Positions 50,574 to 58,991 of a stretch of DNA of 64,000 nt are shown here, piece by piece (position 1 is the stretch's first letter; each line of letters starts with the position of its first letter). The notes under the pieces are model-generated. The model did no database searches. It was not told the DNA's origin and was given only the letters and a program-made list of their open reading frames with translations. The position numbers were made by a program, and so were the translations under genes. Source of the DNA: CAYVHU01 sp964451415 (lineage in GTDB: Bacteria; Pseudomonadota; Alphaproteobacteria; Rhodospirillales; Magnetovibrionaceae); the NCBI GenBank assembly GCA_964451415.1, contig CAYVHU010000004.1, positions 62,001 through 126,000 on the forward strand. The letters run 5' to 3'.

Positions 50574-50678
50574 TCGACAATCCCCTCAAATACCAAACTG
50601 AAAACCACGGTTTTTTTTATAGGCATAAAACCAACCTGATTTCTACAGGAATGTTTAGGTTTTTTATGGAGGGGGTGG

Positions 50679-50751
<73 letters not shown>

Positions 50752-50798
50752 CCACAACCCTGTGTGCCGTATCTGATTTCACAGGTCAACACTTAACC

Positions 50799-52532
50799 TC
50801 AGGCCACGGCCCGACTTCGCGAGGCAGGCTCTTCACGAGCGCGATCGTGCGTTTGCGGCTGACCCGGATGGCCGTGTTCATACTCTTCAAGAAACCCCAG
50901 CAACTGAGCGCGCAGTTCGTAATAGCGAGGGTGCTCCACAAGGGCCTTGCGGGTGCGGGGGCGCGGCAGGTCGACGTCCATGATTTTGCCGATGCGGGCA
51001 TGGGGGCCATTGCTCATCATCACCACCCGGTCGGCCAGCAAAATCGCTTCGTCCACGTCGTGGGTGACGCAGATGGCGGTGACCTGGGTGCGCTCCCAGA
51101 CTTCCATCAGCACTTCTTGCAGTTCCCAGCGCGTCAGGCTGTCGAGCATACCGAACGGTTCATCCAGCAGCAGCAGTTTCGGCGACAGGGCGAACGCCCG
51201 TGCGATGCCGACGCGTTGCTTCATCCCGTTGGACAGTTCGCCGGCCTTCTTTTGCATGGCGTCTTTCAGACCGACGCGCGTGAGGTAATATTCGGCGATA
51301 TCCGTGCGTTCGCGTGGCGAGGCGTGGGGATACACCCGTTCGACCCCCAACATCACGTTTTCTTTTGCGCTCAGCCACGAATAAAGGTTGGGCGACTGGA
51401 ACACCACCGCGCGTTCGGGATTGGCGTCGGTGACTTCGCGCCCGTCCAGGACGATCCCGCCGTCGCTGATTTCATTCAGTCCCGCCACCATGGACAGTAC
51501 CGTGGACTTGCCGCAGCCCGAATGGCCGATCAGGGTAATGAACTCACCTTTCTTCATGATCATCTCAAATCCGTCCACGACGCAGAGCGGGCCCTTCGGC
51601 GTGGGGTAGACTTTCTTCAGGTTGAAGAATTCCAGATAGCGGTCTTCATGGTGCGTCCGGCTTGCCTCATGGAATGCTTTGGGGGGTGTTTTTCGACCGG
51701 GAAAGATCGGTGCGACACGGGGCAGGGCGCTATCGTCGTCGGATGTGTTGTGAGCCGCCAGGCCGACATCCATCAGGTATTTTGTAATTTCCGCGCGCAG
51801 GGCCTTGAAGGCGGGGTCCGTGTTCATGGCCGTGCGTTCGCGCGGGCGTGCAAGGTCGACCTTGAAGACCGGGCCCAAGGTTGCGTGTGGACCGGGGTTG
51901 AGTGGAATGATGCGATCGGCGAGCAAAATCGCTTCATCGACGTCGTTGGTGATGAGGATCACCGTTTTTTTGTCGCGCGACCAGATCCGTTCGATCTCGT
52001 CTTGCAGCTTGGCACGGGTCAGGGCGTCCAGTGCCGACAGCGGCTCGTCCAGTAACAAAATATCGGGATTCATGGCCAGCGCGCGGGCCACCGCGACGCG
52101 CTGGCGCATGCCGCCGGACAATTCCGCCGGGTGGCGATCTGCCGCATGGGACAAGCCGACCATATCGATGTAATGCTGGGCCTTGGCGTGGCGTTCTCTT
52201 TTGGTCAGGCCCTTGGCAACGCTTTTTACGGCCAGCAGGACATTGCCCATGACATTCAGCCACGGCATCAAGGAATAGCTCTGGAACACCAGTCCGCGTT
52301 CCGGCCCCGGTCCGTTGACGGGCTTGCCCTTGAGCAGAACTTCGCCGCTATCGGGCATTTCCAGTCCCGCGATCAAGTTGATCAGCGTCGTTTTGCCGGA
52401 CCCGGAGAAGCCGACGATGGCGACGAATTCACCGTCTTCGATCGTCATGTTGATGCCGCCTAAAACGTCGGTTTTCTCGCTTCCCAGCCCAAATGATTTG
52501 GTGGCGTTCTTGAGTTCCAGGATCGGTTCCAT
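50799..52532 (-). CDS. Nitrate ABC importer ATPase, two fused nucleotide-binding domains
   Basis: A 577-residue protein with two complete ABC ATPase domains. Domain 1: Walker A GFSGSGKTT (41-49), signature LSGGM (138-142), Walker B LLLDEP, but the switch His is Asn (N196 in ITNDVDEA). Domain 2: Walker A GHSGCGKS (336-343), signature LSNGM (433-437), Walker B LLLDEP, normal switch His (H491 in VTHDVDEA). Both have the C-terminal PRPR stretch of NrtC/NrtD-type proteins. It is the last gene of the nrtA-nrtB importer operon. Nitrate (or nitrite/cyanate) as substrate follows from the NrtA and NasT context. Confidence 0.92.
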   Translation of the reverse strand: MEPILELKNATKSFGLGSEKTDVLGGINMTIEDGEFVAIVGFSGSGKTTLINLIAGLEMPDSGEVLLKGKPVNGPGPERGLVFQSYSLMPWLNVMGNVLLAVKSVAKGLTKRERHAKAQHYIDMVGLSHAADRHPAELSGGMRQRVAVARALAMNPDILLLDEPLSALDALTRAKLQDEIERIWSRDKKTVILITNDVDEAILLADRIIPLNPGPHATLGPVFKVDLARPRERTAMNTDPAFKALRAEITKYLMDVGLAAHNTSDDDSALPRVAPIFPGRKTPPKAFHEASRTHHEDRYLEFFNLKKVYPTPKGPLCVVDGFEMIMKKGEFITLIGHSGCGKSTVLSMVAGLNEISDGGIVLDGREVTDANPERAVVFQSPNLYSWLSAKENVMLGVERVYPHASPRERTDIAEYYLTRVGLKDAMQKKAGELSNGMKQRVGIARAFALSPKLLLLDEPFGMLDSLTRWELQEVLMEVWERTQVTAICVTHDVDEAILLADRVVMMSNGPHARIGKIMDVDLPRPRTRKALVEHPRYYELRAQLLGFLEEYEHGHPGQPQTHDRAREEPASRSRAVA

Positions 52533-52544
52533 CGTTTGCGTTCC

Positions 52545-53621
52545 TTATCGGGTTTCGCCATAGGTGAACATCGCTTGCAGGGCCGACATGATACGATCGA
52601 GCAGGAAGCCGATAATGCCGATGGTGATGATTGCAACCATGATTTTGGCCAAAGACTGCGACGATCCGTTTTGGAATTCATCCCACACGAACTTTCCCAG
52701 TCCCGGGTTCTGCGCCAGCATCTCCGCGGCGATCAGCACCATCCACCCCACGCTCAAGGAGAGGCGCAACCCGGTGAAAATGTAAGGAAGGGCGCTGGGC
52801 AGTACGATTTTGGTCAAGGTGGTGGTCGGTTTGAGGCGCAAAACGCGGCCCACGTTCATGAGATCCTTGTCAATGGAGGAAACACCGACGGCCGTGTTGA
52901 TGAGCGTCGGCCACAAAGAACACAACGTCACCGTGATGGCGGAAGTCAGAAACGCTTTATCGAATATCGGCGAGGTGCTGACGTAGAGCGCGCTGACCAC
53001 CATGGTCACCAGAGGCAGCCACGCCAGCGGTGAGACCGGCTTGAAAATCTGGATCAGAGGGTTGAGCGCCGCATTTACCGTTGGCGACAGACCGCAAAAT
53101 ACGCCCAGGGGCACGGCGATGATGGAGCCGATCAAAAAGCCCATGAACACGGTTCTCAAACTGGTGAAAATCTGGTCGATGTACGTTGGCTTGCCGGTGA
53201 AACGGAAGATTCTGATCTTGGCGTTCGGGTTTTTCGCCAGTTTGGCGGCGTTGCGCACTTCCTGACGTTTGTAAAACGCGGCTTCCTTGGCGCGCTCGCG
53301 CACATGGTCCTTGTAGAGATTGATCGTCTGGGTCCACACCTGAGCGGGACCGGGGATGACGCCAAGGGATGTTTTCACCAGCGGTGCGGTGTTGGCCCAT
53401 ACCATCAAGAACAAAATGATCGCCACCAGCGGCACACCCAGCAAACGCCATAGTTCCTTGAACTGGGTGGCCGGGGCTTCGCCCATCGCCATTCTTAAAA
53501 GTGGCGTAATCCAGCCCAGTCCGGCGACGTTCAGATATTTCGACGCCCTGTTGATGTGCGTATGCAGACGTTCGTTCCGTTTGGCCTTGGTGGCGCTTTC
53601 AACGGGGATTGCGGTGTTCAT
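52545..53621 (-). CDS. nrtB: Nitrate ABC importer permease NrtB
   Basis: Inner-membrane permease, 358 residues, longer than the usual 270-280. A first helix lies near residues 67-88 (VPLVAIILFLMVWANTAPLV), followed by a charged insert of about 70 residues (residues 100-165). The binding-protein-dependent transport domain then follows, with FMGFLIGSIIAVPLGVFCGLS and the EAA-like loop region VGVSSIDKDLMNVGRVLRLKPTTTL. It is 12 bases from the ATPase gene. Confidence 0.92.
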   Translation of the reverse strand: MNTAIPVESATKAKRNERLHTHINRASKYLNVAGLGWITPLLRMAMGEAPATQFKELWRLLGVPLVAIILFLMVWANTAPLVKTSLGVIPGPAQVWTQTINLYKDHVRERAKEAAFYKRQEVRNAAKLAKNPNAKIRIFRFTGKPTYIDQIFTSLRTVFMGFLIGSIIAVPLGVFCGLSPTVNAALNPLIQIFKPVSPLAWLPLVTMVVSALYVSTSPIFDKAFLTSAITVTLCSLWPTLINTAVGVSSIDKDLMNVGRVLRLKPTTTLTKIVLPSALPYIFTGLRLSLSVGWMVLIAAEMLAQNPGLGKFVWDEFQNGSSQSLAKIMVAIITIGIIGFLLDRIMSALQAMFTYGETR

Positions 53622-53646
53622 GTCGCATGGTCCTTCATTGCAGGCG

Positions 53647-55197
53647 TTATTTCTCGATGACGATTTTATCGCCCTGCATGACCTGATTGCCTTTCAGGCC
53701 GATGGGGAATTTGGCGAGATATGCGTTGGGCTTGCGGCCATCGTAGGTAATGCCGTCGATGAACTGGGACTGCGGCGCGTGGTAGCCGTCGCTGTCCCAG
53801 GGGAAGTCCTCTTTCTTCGCCCGGCCTTCGGCGACCAGCATTTTGGCGGCCTTGAGATAGATATCCGGGCGGTACACCTGGGCGGCCGTTTTCTTGAACC
53901 AGTCGTCGGATTTGGTCTCGTCGATCTGACCCCAGCGGCGCATCTGGCTCAGATACCAAACGGCGTCGGAGTAGTAGGGGTAGGTGGCGAAGTAGCGGAA
54001 GAACACGTTGAAATCCGGGACGGAACGGATATCGCCCTTCTCATATTCGAAAGTGCCGGTCATGGAGTTGGCGATCACCTGTGCATCCGCGCCGACGTAT
54101 TCGGGACGCGACAGAATTTCCACCGCTTCGGAGCGGTTGGCGTTGTTGTTTTCGTCCAGCCAGATGGCGGCGCGCAGCATGGCTTTGATCACGGCCAGAT
54201 GGGTGTTGGGATTTTTTTCGGCCCATTCGTTTTTGACGCCGAAGACCTTTTCGGGGTTGTTTTTCCAGATTTCGTAATCGGTGATGATCGGCACGCCGAT
54301 GCCTTTGGCGACGGCCTGCTGGTTCCATGGCTCGCCAACGCAATAGCCGTAAATGGTGCCTGATTCCAAGGTGGCGGGCATTTGTGGCGGCGGCACCACG
54401 GACAGCAGCGCGTCGGCCTGGATTTGCCCGGTGAAATTGGTTTTGGAATAGTACCCCGGTTGAATCCCGCCGGCCGCCAGCCAGTAGCGCAGTTCATAGT
54501 TGTGGGAAGATACCGGGAACACCATACCCATGTTGAAAGGCTTGCCTTCTTCACGGTATTTGTCCACTACGGGCTTCAAGGCGTCGGCCTTGATGGGATG
54601 CACCGGCTTGCCGTCTGCGCCCATGGGGACGTGGGGTTTCATCTGCTTCCAGATCTCGTTGGAAACCGTAATGCCGTTGCCGTTCAAATCCATCGAAAGC
54701 GCGGTGATGATATGGGCCCGGGTGCCGATGCCGATGGTTGCGCCCAGGGGCTGGCCCGCCAGCATGTGCGCGCCGTCCAGTTCGCCGGAAATCACGCGGT
54801 CCAGCAGGACTTTCCAGTTGGCTTGCGATTCCAGCGTGACATACAGGCCCTCGTCTTCGAAAAAGCCTTTTTCGTAGGCGATCGCCAAAGGCGCCATGTC
54901 GGTAAGCTTGATGAAACCGAATGTCAGTTGTTCTTTTTCCGGTTCCAATGTTTGAGCAAACGCGGGTTTGCTCGCCAGGCCGAGGCCCAGACCCAGGCCG
55001 ACGGCCGCTGCGCCCATGCCCAGAACGCTGCGGCGCGTCACATCCGTCGGGATTTCCTTTGCGGCGTGGGGGGTGGCTTTTACGGGGTGCTTCGGCGCCG
55101 GTTTATTTTGCTTCGGCGCTGGTTCATTTTGCTTCGGCGCTGGTTCATTTTGCTTCGGCGCACGGGTGTTTTGCTTCGGCGCACGGGTGTTGCTCAT
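53647..55197 (-). CDS. nrtA: Nitrate-binding protein NrtA with a repeated N-terminal extension
   Basis: Periplasmic nitrate-binding protein of 516 residues. It starts with five 7-residue repeats of the type (N)xxAPKQ, followed by a twin-arginine signal ([31 protein letters not shown] at 55-56). The binding domain follows, with [64 protein letters not shown] and [27 protein letters not shown] stands before the ATG at 55197. A leader with hairpins and a terminator lies upstream. The repeats are in the part removed or exposed before the Tat signal and are unusual. Confidence 0.93.
   Translation of the reverse strand: MSNTRAPKQNTRAPKQNEPAPKQNEPAPKQNKPAPKHPVKATPHAAKEIPTDVTRRSVLGMGAAAVGLGLGLGLASKPAFAQTLEPEKEQLTFGFIKLTDMAPLAIAYEKGFFEDEGLYVTLESQANWKVLLDRVISGELDGAHMLAGQPLGATIGIGTRAHIITALSMDLNGNGITVSNEIWKQMKPHVPMGADGKPVHPIKADALKPVVDKYREEGKPFNMGMVFPVSSHNYELRYWLAAGGIQPGYYSKTNFTGQIQADALLSVVPPPQMPATLESGTIYGYCVGEPWNQQAVAKGIGVPIITDYEIWKNNPEKVFGVKNEWAEKNPNTHLAVIKAMLRAAIWLDENNNANRSEAVEILSRPEYVGADAQVIANSMTGTFEYEKGDIRSVPDFNVFFRYFATYPYYSDAVWYLSQMRRWGQIDETKSDDWFKKTAAQVYRPDIYLKAAKMLVAEGRAKKEDFPWDSDGYHAPQSQFIDGITYDGRKPNAYLAKFPIGLKGNQVMQGDKIVIEK
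55089..55193 (-). repeat. Five 21-bp repeats at the nrtA start
   Basis: GCTTCGGCG recurs exactly every 21 bases (starts 55089, 55110, 55131, 55152, 55173). In frame it encodes APKQN-type heptads at the NrtA N terminus. The copies are nearly identical in DNA, which suggests recent expansion. Confidence 0.92.
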
Positions 55198-55238
55198 CTC
55201 TGCATCTCCTTCGTTGCCCTTGAGGGCTTTTCGAACAC

Positions 55239-55269
55239 AAAAAAACGCCACAGATAAACCGGGGCGTTT
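55239..55269 (-). terminator. Leader terminator upstream of nrtA
   Basis: On the minus strand AAACGCC pairs with GGCGTTT around a 13-base loop and is followed by a run of T. It stands before the nrtA ribosome site, so it acts as an attenuator rather than an end-of-operon terminator. Confidence 0.7.
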
Positions 55270-55279
55270 GCCCGGAATT

Positions 55280-55342
55280 CTGCGGCGTTGCAGCGTTCAC
55301 CCTGTCATGGGTGGGGATTTTTGTCTTATGGCTTCGTTGCCA
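55280..55342 (-). promoter_or_regulatory. Candidate NasT (ANTAR) RNA target: two hexaloop hairpins
   Basis: On the minus strand TGGC-AACGAA-GCCA (55342-55329) and CTGC-AACGCC-GCAG (55293-55280) both show a six-base loop with A at position 1 and G at position 4, the pattern recognised by ANTAR proteins. Between them lies a third hairpin, CACCC-ATGACA-GGGTG (55313-55298). The terminator follows 10 bases later. The second loop AACGCC repeats the 5' arm of the terminator stem. Confidence 0.6.
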
Positions 55343-55499
55343 GGTGGTTCCTTCAAAGCAAGATGCGGGCCAATTCGCGAGAATGACTCTAGAAGCTTGA
55401 TATAAAACAATTTTTAATGGTGCAATGGAGTTTTGTTGTGTGCTGTTTCCGACAAACGCTTAACAAATAGGCAATGCGTGCGGTGTTGCGTGCACACGC

Positions 55500-56663
55500 C
55501 TATAAATTAGGCATCTTGATCGCTTGGGCCTCGATATAACCTTCTACGTCTTCAGGGTCGAAGGCGGTCTCGTCCAAGGGGGGGATGATCGGGGGGGCCT
55601 CAGCCATTTTACCTGCCGTCGCTTCGCACGACACATCCGTACAGTAACTCTGGCGCGCGCGGCGTTGGGCCTCGTCGCTCAAAGCGACCTGTCCCCAGCG
55701 CACCATTTGTGCGTAAAGCCACAACGCATAGTCGCCATCCATGCCAATGGGCGCACCATGATTTTCTGCCGTCTCGCGGCTTTGACGGTAAAACCGTAAA
55801 TCACCCCTCAGGGCCGTTTGCACCACGGGCTCTGAAACGCCCAGGTATTCAGGTTGTGCGAGCAGGCGGGCCAGTTCCGCATGATGGGTGGGATCGTCGG
55901 CCCAGCGCGCGGCTTGTTCCAGGGCGTGGTGCAGGCGTTGCAAGGTTTCGCGGTTGTTTTCCGCCCAGCTTTCGCGCATGCCGAGGACCTTTTCAGGGCC
56001 GCGCGGCCAGACTTCGGCGGCGGGCATGAGGATTTTTCCCATGCCTTGGTCCGCAGCCAGGGCGTTCCACGGTTCGCCCACGCAAAAGCCGTCGATATGA
56101 CCGGCTTGGAGGCTATCGACCATATAGGGCGGCGGGATCACGCTCAGGCGCACGTCGCGGTCTGGATCAACGCCTGCTGCCGCCATCCAGTAGCGCAGTT
56201 GATAGTTGTGGCACGAAAAGGGAAACACCATGGCGAAGGACACACGCTCTCGCCCGGCTTTGTGTCGCCGCCTTACCACCCGGCGCAAGGCCTCGCCCGC
56301 GGCCATCGGTGAGGCCGGTCCTTTTTGTGCGTCCGCCAGTTCGTCGTACAATTCGTGTCCCAGCGTTATGGCGTTGCCGCCGGCGCTGAGGGCGAATGTG
56401 GCGACCATCGTGACCTTGAGGGGGCCGATTCCGAGGTTTGCGGCGATCGGCATGCCGGCCAGCATATGGGCCACGTCCAACAAACCGACGTTGATATGAT
56501 CGCGGACATTGGCCCACGACACTTCTTTGATGAGCTGTAAATCTATGCCGAAGGCGGCGGCGAAGCCTTTTTCGCGCGCTACGGCCAGGACGGCGCAGTC
56601 CACCAGCGGAATAAATCCGGCGCGTACCGGGGTGAGGCGTTGGGGGGTGTCGGTGGGACTCAT
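55500..56663 (-). CDS. nasS: Nitrate/nitrite sensor NasS
   Basis: A NrtA-like protein of 387 residues without a signal peptide, so cytoplasmic. In NasS/NasT systems NasS binds NasT when nitrate is absent and releases it when nitrate or nitrite binds. Visible binding-protein motifs are GFIPLVDCAVLAVAREKGF, LLDVAHMLAGMPIAANLGIG, FPFSCHNYQLRYWMAAAGVDPD and GFCVGEPWNALAADQGMG. It is encoded 13 bases after nasT and upstream of the nrtA leader. Confidence 0.92.
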   Translation of the reverse strand: MSPTDTPQRLTPVRAGFIPLVDCAVLAVAREKGFAAAFGIDLQLIKEVSWANVRDHINVGLLDVAHMLAGMPIAANLGIGPLKVTMVATFALSAGGNAITLGHELYDELADAQKGPASPMAAGEALRRVVRRRHKAGRERVSFAMVFPFSCHNYQLRYWMAAAGVDPDRDVRLSVIPPPYMVDSLQAGHIDGFCVGEPWNALAADQGMGKILMPAAEVWPRGPEKVLGMRESWAENNRETLQRLHHALEQAARWADDPTHHAELARLLAQPEYLGVSEPVVQTALRGDLRFYRQSRETAENHGAPIGMDGDYALWLYAQMVRWGQVALSDEAQRRARQSYCTDVSCEATAGKMAEAPPIIPPLDETAFDPEDVEGYIEAQAIKMPNL

Positions 56664-56676
56664 AAAGGTGTTTTCC

Positions 56677-57261
56677 TCAACTCAGCAAATCCGCGGCGGT
56701 CACGATACTGGAGGCAATCTCCGCGATCTTTTTCTTTTTGTTCATGGCTGTGCGGCGCAACAGGCCATAAGCTTCTTGTTCTTCAATGGATTTCTGGCGC
56801 ATCAAGATACCCTTGGCGCGATCTATGATCTTGCGTTCCGCCAATTGGGTTTTGGCGTCGTCCAGTTCGCATTGCAGACGCGAGAACGCGTTGAAGCGGC
56901 TGATGGTCATGTCCAAAATTGGCTTGATGCGTTCCTTTTTCAAGCCATCCACGATGTAGGCGCTCACGCCCGCGTCCACCGAGGCGGTGATCATGGCGGT
57001 GTCGGATTGATCGACGAACATGGCGATGGGGCGCTTGACCTCGCGACTAACCTGAAACATCTGCTCCAGGACGTCGCGGTTGGGATTTTCCAGATCGATC
57101 AGCACCACATCGGGATCCATTGCCGAGATGCGTACCAACAGGTTGGAGGTCTGCGTGATCCACTCCACGCACATATGCCCGGCGTCGCTCAGCCCTTCCT
57201 TCAAAATGGCGGCGCGCACCGGGTCTTCGTCGATCAGCAGAATTTTGAGATCGGATTTCAT
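56677..57261 (-). CDS. nasT: ANTAR-domain antiterminator NasT
   Basis: A 194-residue regulator. The N-terminal receiver-like domain (residues 1-120) has acidic residues in LLIDEDP and the phospho-acceptor-position Asp in VVLIDLENPNRD. The C-terminal ANTAR domain has LAERKIIDRAKGILMRQKSIEEQEAYGLLRRTAM. In related bacteria NasT binds leader RNA and blocks a terminator. A matching hairpin-terminator leader is present before nrtA in the same operon. The promoter must lie after the terminator at 57297-57343. Confidence 0.95.
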   Translation of the reverse strand: MKSDLKILLIDEDPVRAAILKEGLSDAGHMCVEWITQTSNLLVRISAMDPDVVLIDLENPNRDVLEQMFQVSREVKRPIAMFVDQSDTAMITASVDAGVSAYIVDGLKKERIKPILDMTISRFNAFSRLQCELDDAKTQLAERKIIDRAKGILMRQKSIEEQEAYGLLRRTAMNKKKKIAEIASSIVTAADLLS

Positions 57262-57296
57262 TCGCCCCGCATCCTATCATCACCGCGCATCATAGG

Positions 57297-57343
57297 CAAA
57301 AAAAGAGCGGGGACGAAAATGTAAATTCTCCCCGTCGCTCTTT
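57297..57343 (-). terminator. Terminator of the DUF955 regulator gene
   Basis: On the minus strand AAAGAGCG plus GGGGA pairs with TCCCC plus GCTCTTT, with a small bulge, followed by more T. It ends the regulator gene just before nasT. Confidence 0.75.
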
Positions 57344-58781
57344 AATCGGTAAAACTGAAGGGGGCCGCCCGGCGCACGTTTTCGTCGATCTTCAAGGGCC
57401 GGTTTAAGGGAGGGAAGGCGCGTTGATCGCAATCCAGCCGTTCGCATAGTTTGCAACTGATACCGACGGGGGTCACATGTGCGCCATTGCCTGGATCAAG
57501 GCGGTCGCCATAGACCAGATCCTTCGCGTCGCGGATATCGCAACCGACCGCAATGGCGTGCCAGGGCACGGGGTCGAGCGTCATGGTGCTGGCGGGAACG
57601 GCGGTTCGTGCGATGGTGAGGAACGTTGTGCGGTCGGGCATGCGGATGATTTGGGTGAAGATTTTTCCCGGTGAAGAAAAAACATTGTGTACGATCCAAC
57701 GTGGACATGTGCCACCGAAACGCGCGAAGTGAAATCCGCCGCCGCTGAGACGTTTGGAAACATTTCCGGCGTTGTCGACGCGTAGAAAGAAGAACGAAAC
57801 ACCGCGTTCTCCCGGCTTTTGCAATGTTGTCAGACGATGGCTGACCTGTTCGAAACTGGTTTCGAAACGCCGTCGCAACAGTTCGATGTCGTAGCGGGTC
57901 TCGCGTGCCGAGGCGAGGAATGCGCCGTAGGGCATGGTGATGGCACCGGCGAAATAATTGGCCAGCGCATAACGCAGCAGGTTGCGGGCTTCCTGGGACG
58001 TCAGGCCCGCTTCGGTGACGATCTGTTCGAGGGATTCGCGTTGCGCCAGCAAGGCGTACTGAACGGCGATTTGAAACGTCCGTCTTTCCGGCAGCATGAC
58101 CTCTGAAATCAGAATCCGGTATTGCTGTGCATCGTAACGGCGCACAATATCGCCCATGGTCGAGACGGGCATGATTTTAACCTCGATCCCGTGGTGGTCC
58201 TTGAGGATGCGGCTCAGGCCCTGGCCGATTTTCCCCACGACCAGTTCATGTTCGTGCGACAGCCGTTCTGCGCAGTCTTCGAGCGTGGCAAAATAATTGG
58301 ATTTTTCCTGGAGGAAGTCGCGCACTTCGTCCACCGGGGCGATGCGTCCGTCCGGGGTGGAAAAAAGCTCGCGGTCGCCACTTTCATCGGCCAGATGTTG
58401 TGCCGTTTCCCACATCTGGCGATAAATCTGATAAAGTTTGATGACCGCTTGTGCGGCTGTTGGCGCGCAAGCGGTTAGATCTTGGATTTCCTGCCCCTTG
58501 ACGGCGTATTCCTGAAACAGCGAATCGGCGAAGACCTCGTTCAATTCAGCGGCAAAACGTGATTCGGTGTCTTCTGCAAAGGCCTTCAGATCGACGTCGA
58601 ACGTCTGCCCCAGGCGGAACAGCAGGGAAACCGTGACCGGGCGCTGATTGTGCTCGATCAGGTTCAAATAGCTTGGCGAGATATCCATCATCGCCGCCAT
58701 TTCAGTTTGCGTCAGATTTTGATTTTGGCGAAAACGGCGCACCTTATGGCCGATTATCGTTTTGCGCTCAAGCTTGGTCAT
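57342..58781 (-). CDS. XRE-DUF955-DUF2083 transcriptional regulator (short-chain fatty acyl regulator type)
   Basis: A 479-residue regulator. An N-terminal XRE helix-turn-helix (KVRRFRQNQNLTQTEMAAMMDISPSYLNLIEHNQRP) is followed by a DUF955-like central region and a C-terminal domain with Cys motif CKLCERLDC. The usual HExxH metal site of DUF955 is replaced by RYALANYFAGA (near residue 270), so it is probably non-catalytic. RamB/ScfR/PrpC-type proteins of this form control glyoxylate or propionate genes, fitting its divergent position to isocitrate lyase. Confidence 0.88.
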   Translation of the reverse strand: MTKLERKTIIGHKVRRFRQNQNLTQTEMAAMMDISPSYLNLIEHNQRPVTVSLLFRLGQTFDVDLKAFAEDTESRFAAELNEVFADSLFQEYAVKGQEIQDLTACAPTAAQAVIKLYQIYRQMWETAQHLADESGDRELFSTPDGRIAPVDEVRDFLQEKSNYFATLEDCAERLSHEHELVVGKIGQGLSRILKDHHGIEVKIMPVSTMGDIVRRYDAQQYRILISEVMLPERRTFQIAVQYALLAQRESLEQIVTEAGLTSQEARNLLRYALANYFAGAITMPYGAFLASARETRYDIELLRRRFETSFEQVSHRLTTLQKPGERGVSFFFLRVDNAGNVSKRLSGGGFHFARFGGTCPRWIVHNVFSSPGKIFTQIIRMPDRTTFLTIARTAVPASTMTLDPVPWHAIAVGCDIRDAKDLVYGDRLDPGNGAHVTPVGISCKLCERLDCDQRAFPPLNRPLKIDENVRRAAPFSFTD

Positions 58782-58827
58782 GAAGCCTCCGCGATCACAT
58801 GGCGGGAATGAGTATAGGAAGAAATGG

Positions 58828-58836
58828 TGCAGTGCA
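58828..58836. promoter_or_regulatory. TGCAGTGCA operator candidate (regulator-proximal)
   Basis: A TGCA-N-TGCA palindrome in the regulator/isocitrate lyase spacer, 47 bases from the regulator start. It shares extended similarity (G(G/T)TGCAGTGCA) with the reverse complement of the copy at 58956-58964. Confidence 0.45.
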
Positions 58837-58955
58837 CAATTTTTTCCTGTTTTACATTTTCAAGGCAGTTATATTTTCAACTTTTACGACGTGACCTTTT
58901 TACCTCCAATCGGTTATGGACTTATCACAAGAACACGGACACGCTTCGTTCATGC

Positions 58956-58964
58956 TGCACTGCA
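58956..58964. promoter_or_regulatory. TGCACTGCA operator candidate (aceA-proximal)
   Basis: Second TGCA-N-TGCA site, in opposite orientation to the first, 28 bases before the isocitrate lyase ATG. This position suits repression of that gene. Confidence 0.45.
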
Positions 58965-58991
58965 ACCTGATTTCTTGAAGAGGAACGAAAT

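Noticed and set aside
55089..55193. CRISPR-like array
   Set aside because: The 21-bp units are contiguous without spacers and are in frame with NrtA, so they are coding tandem repeats.
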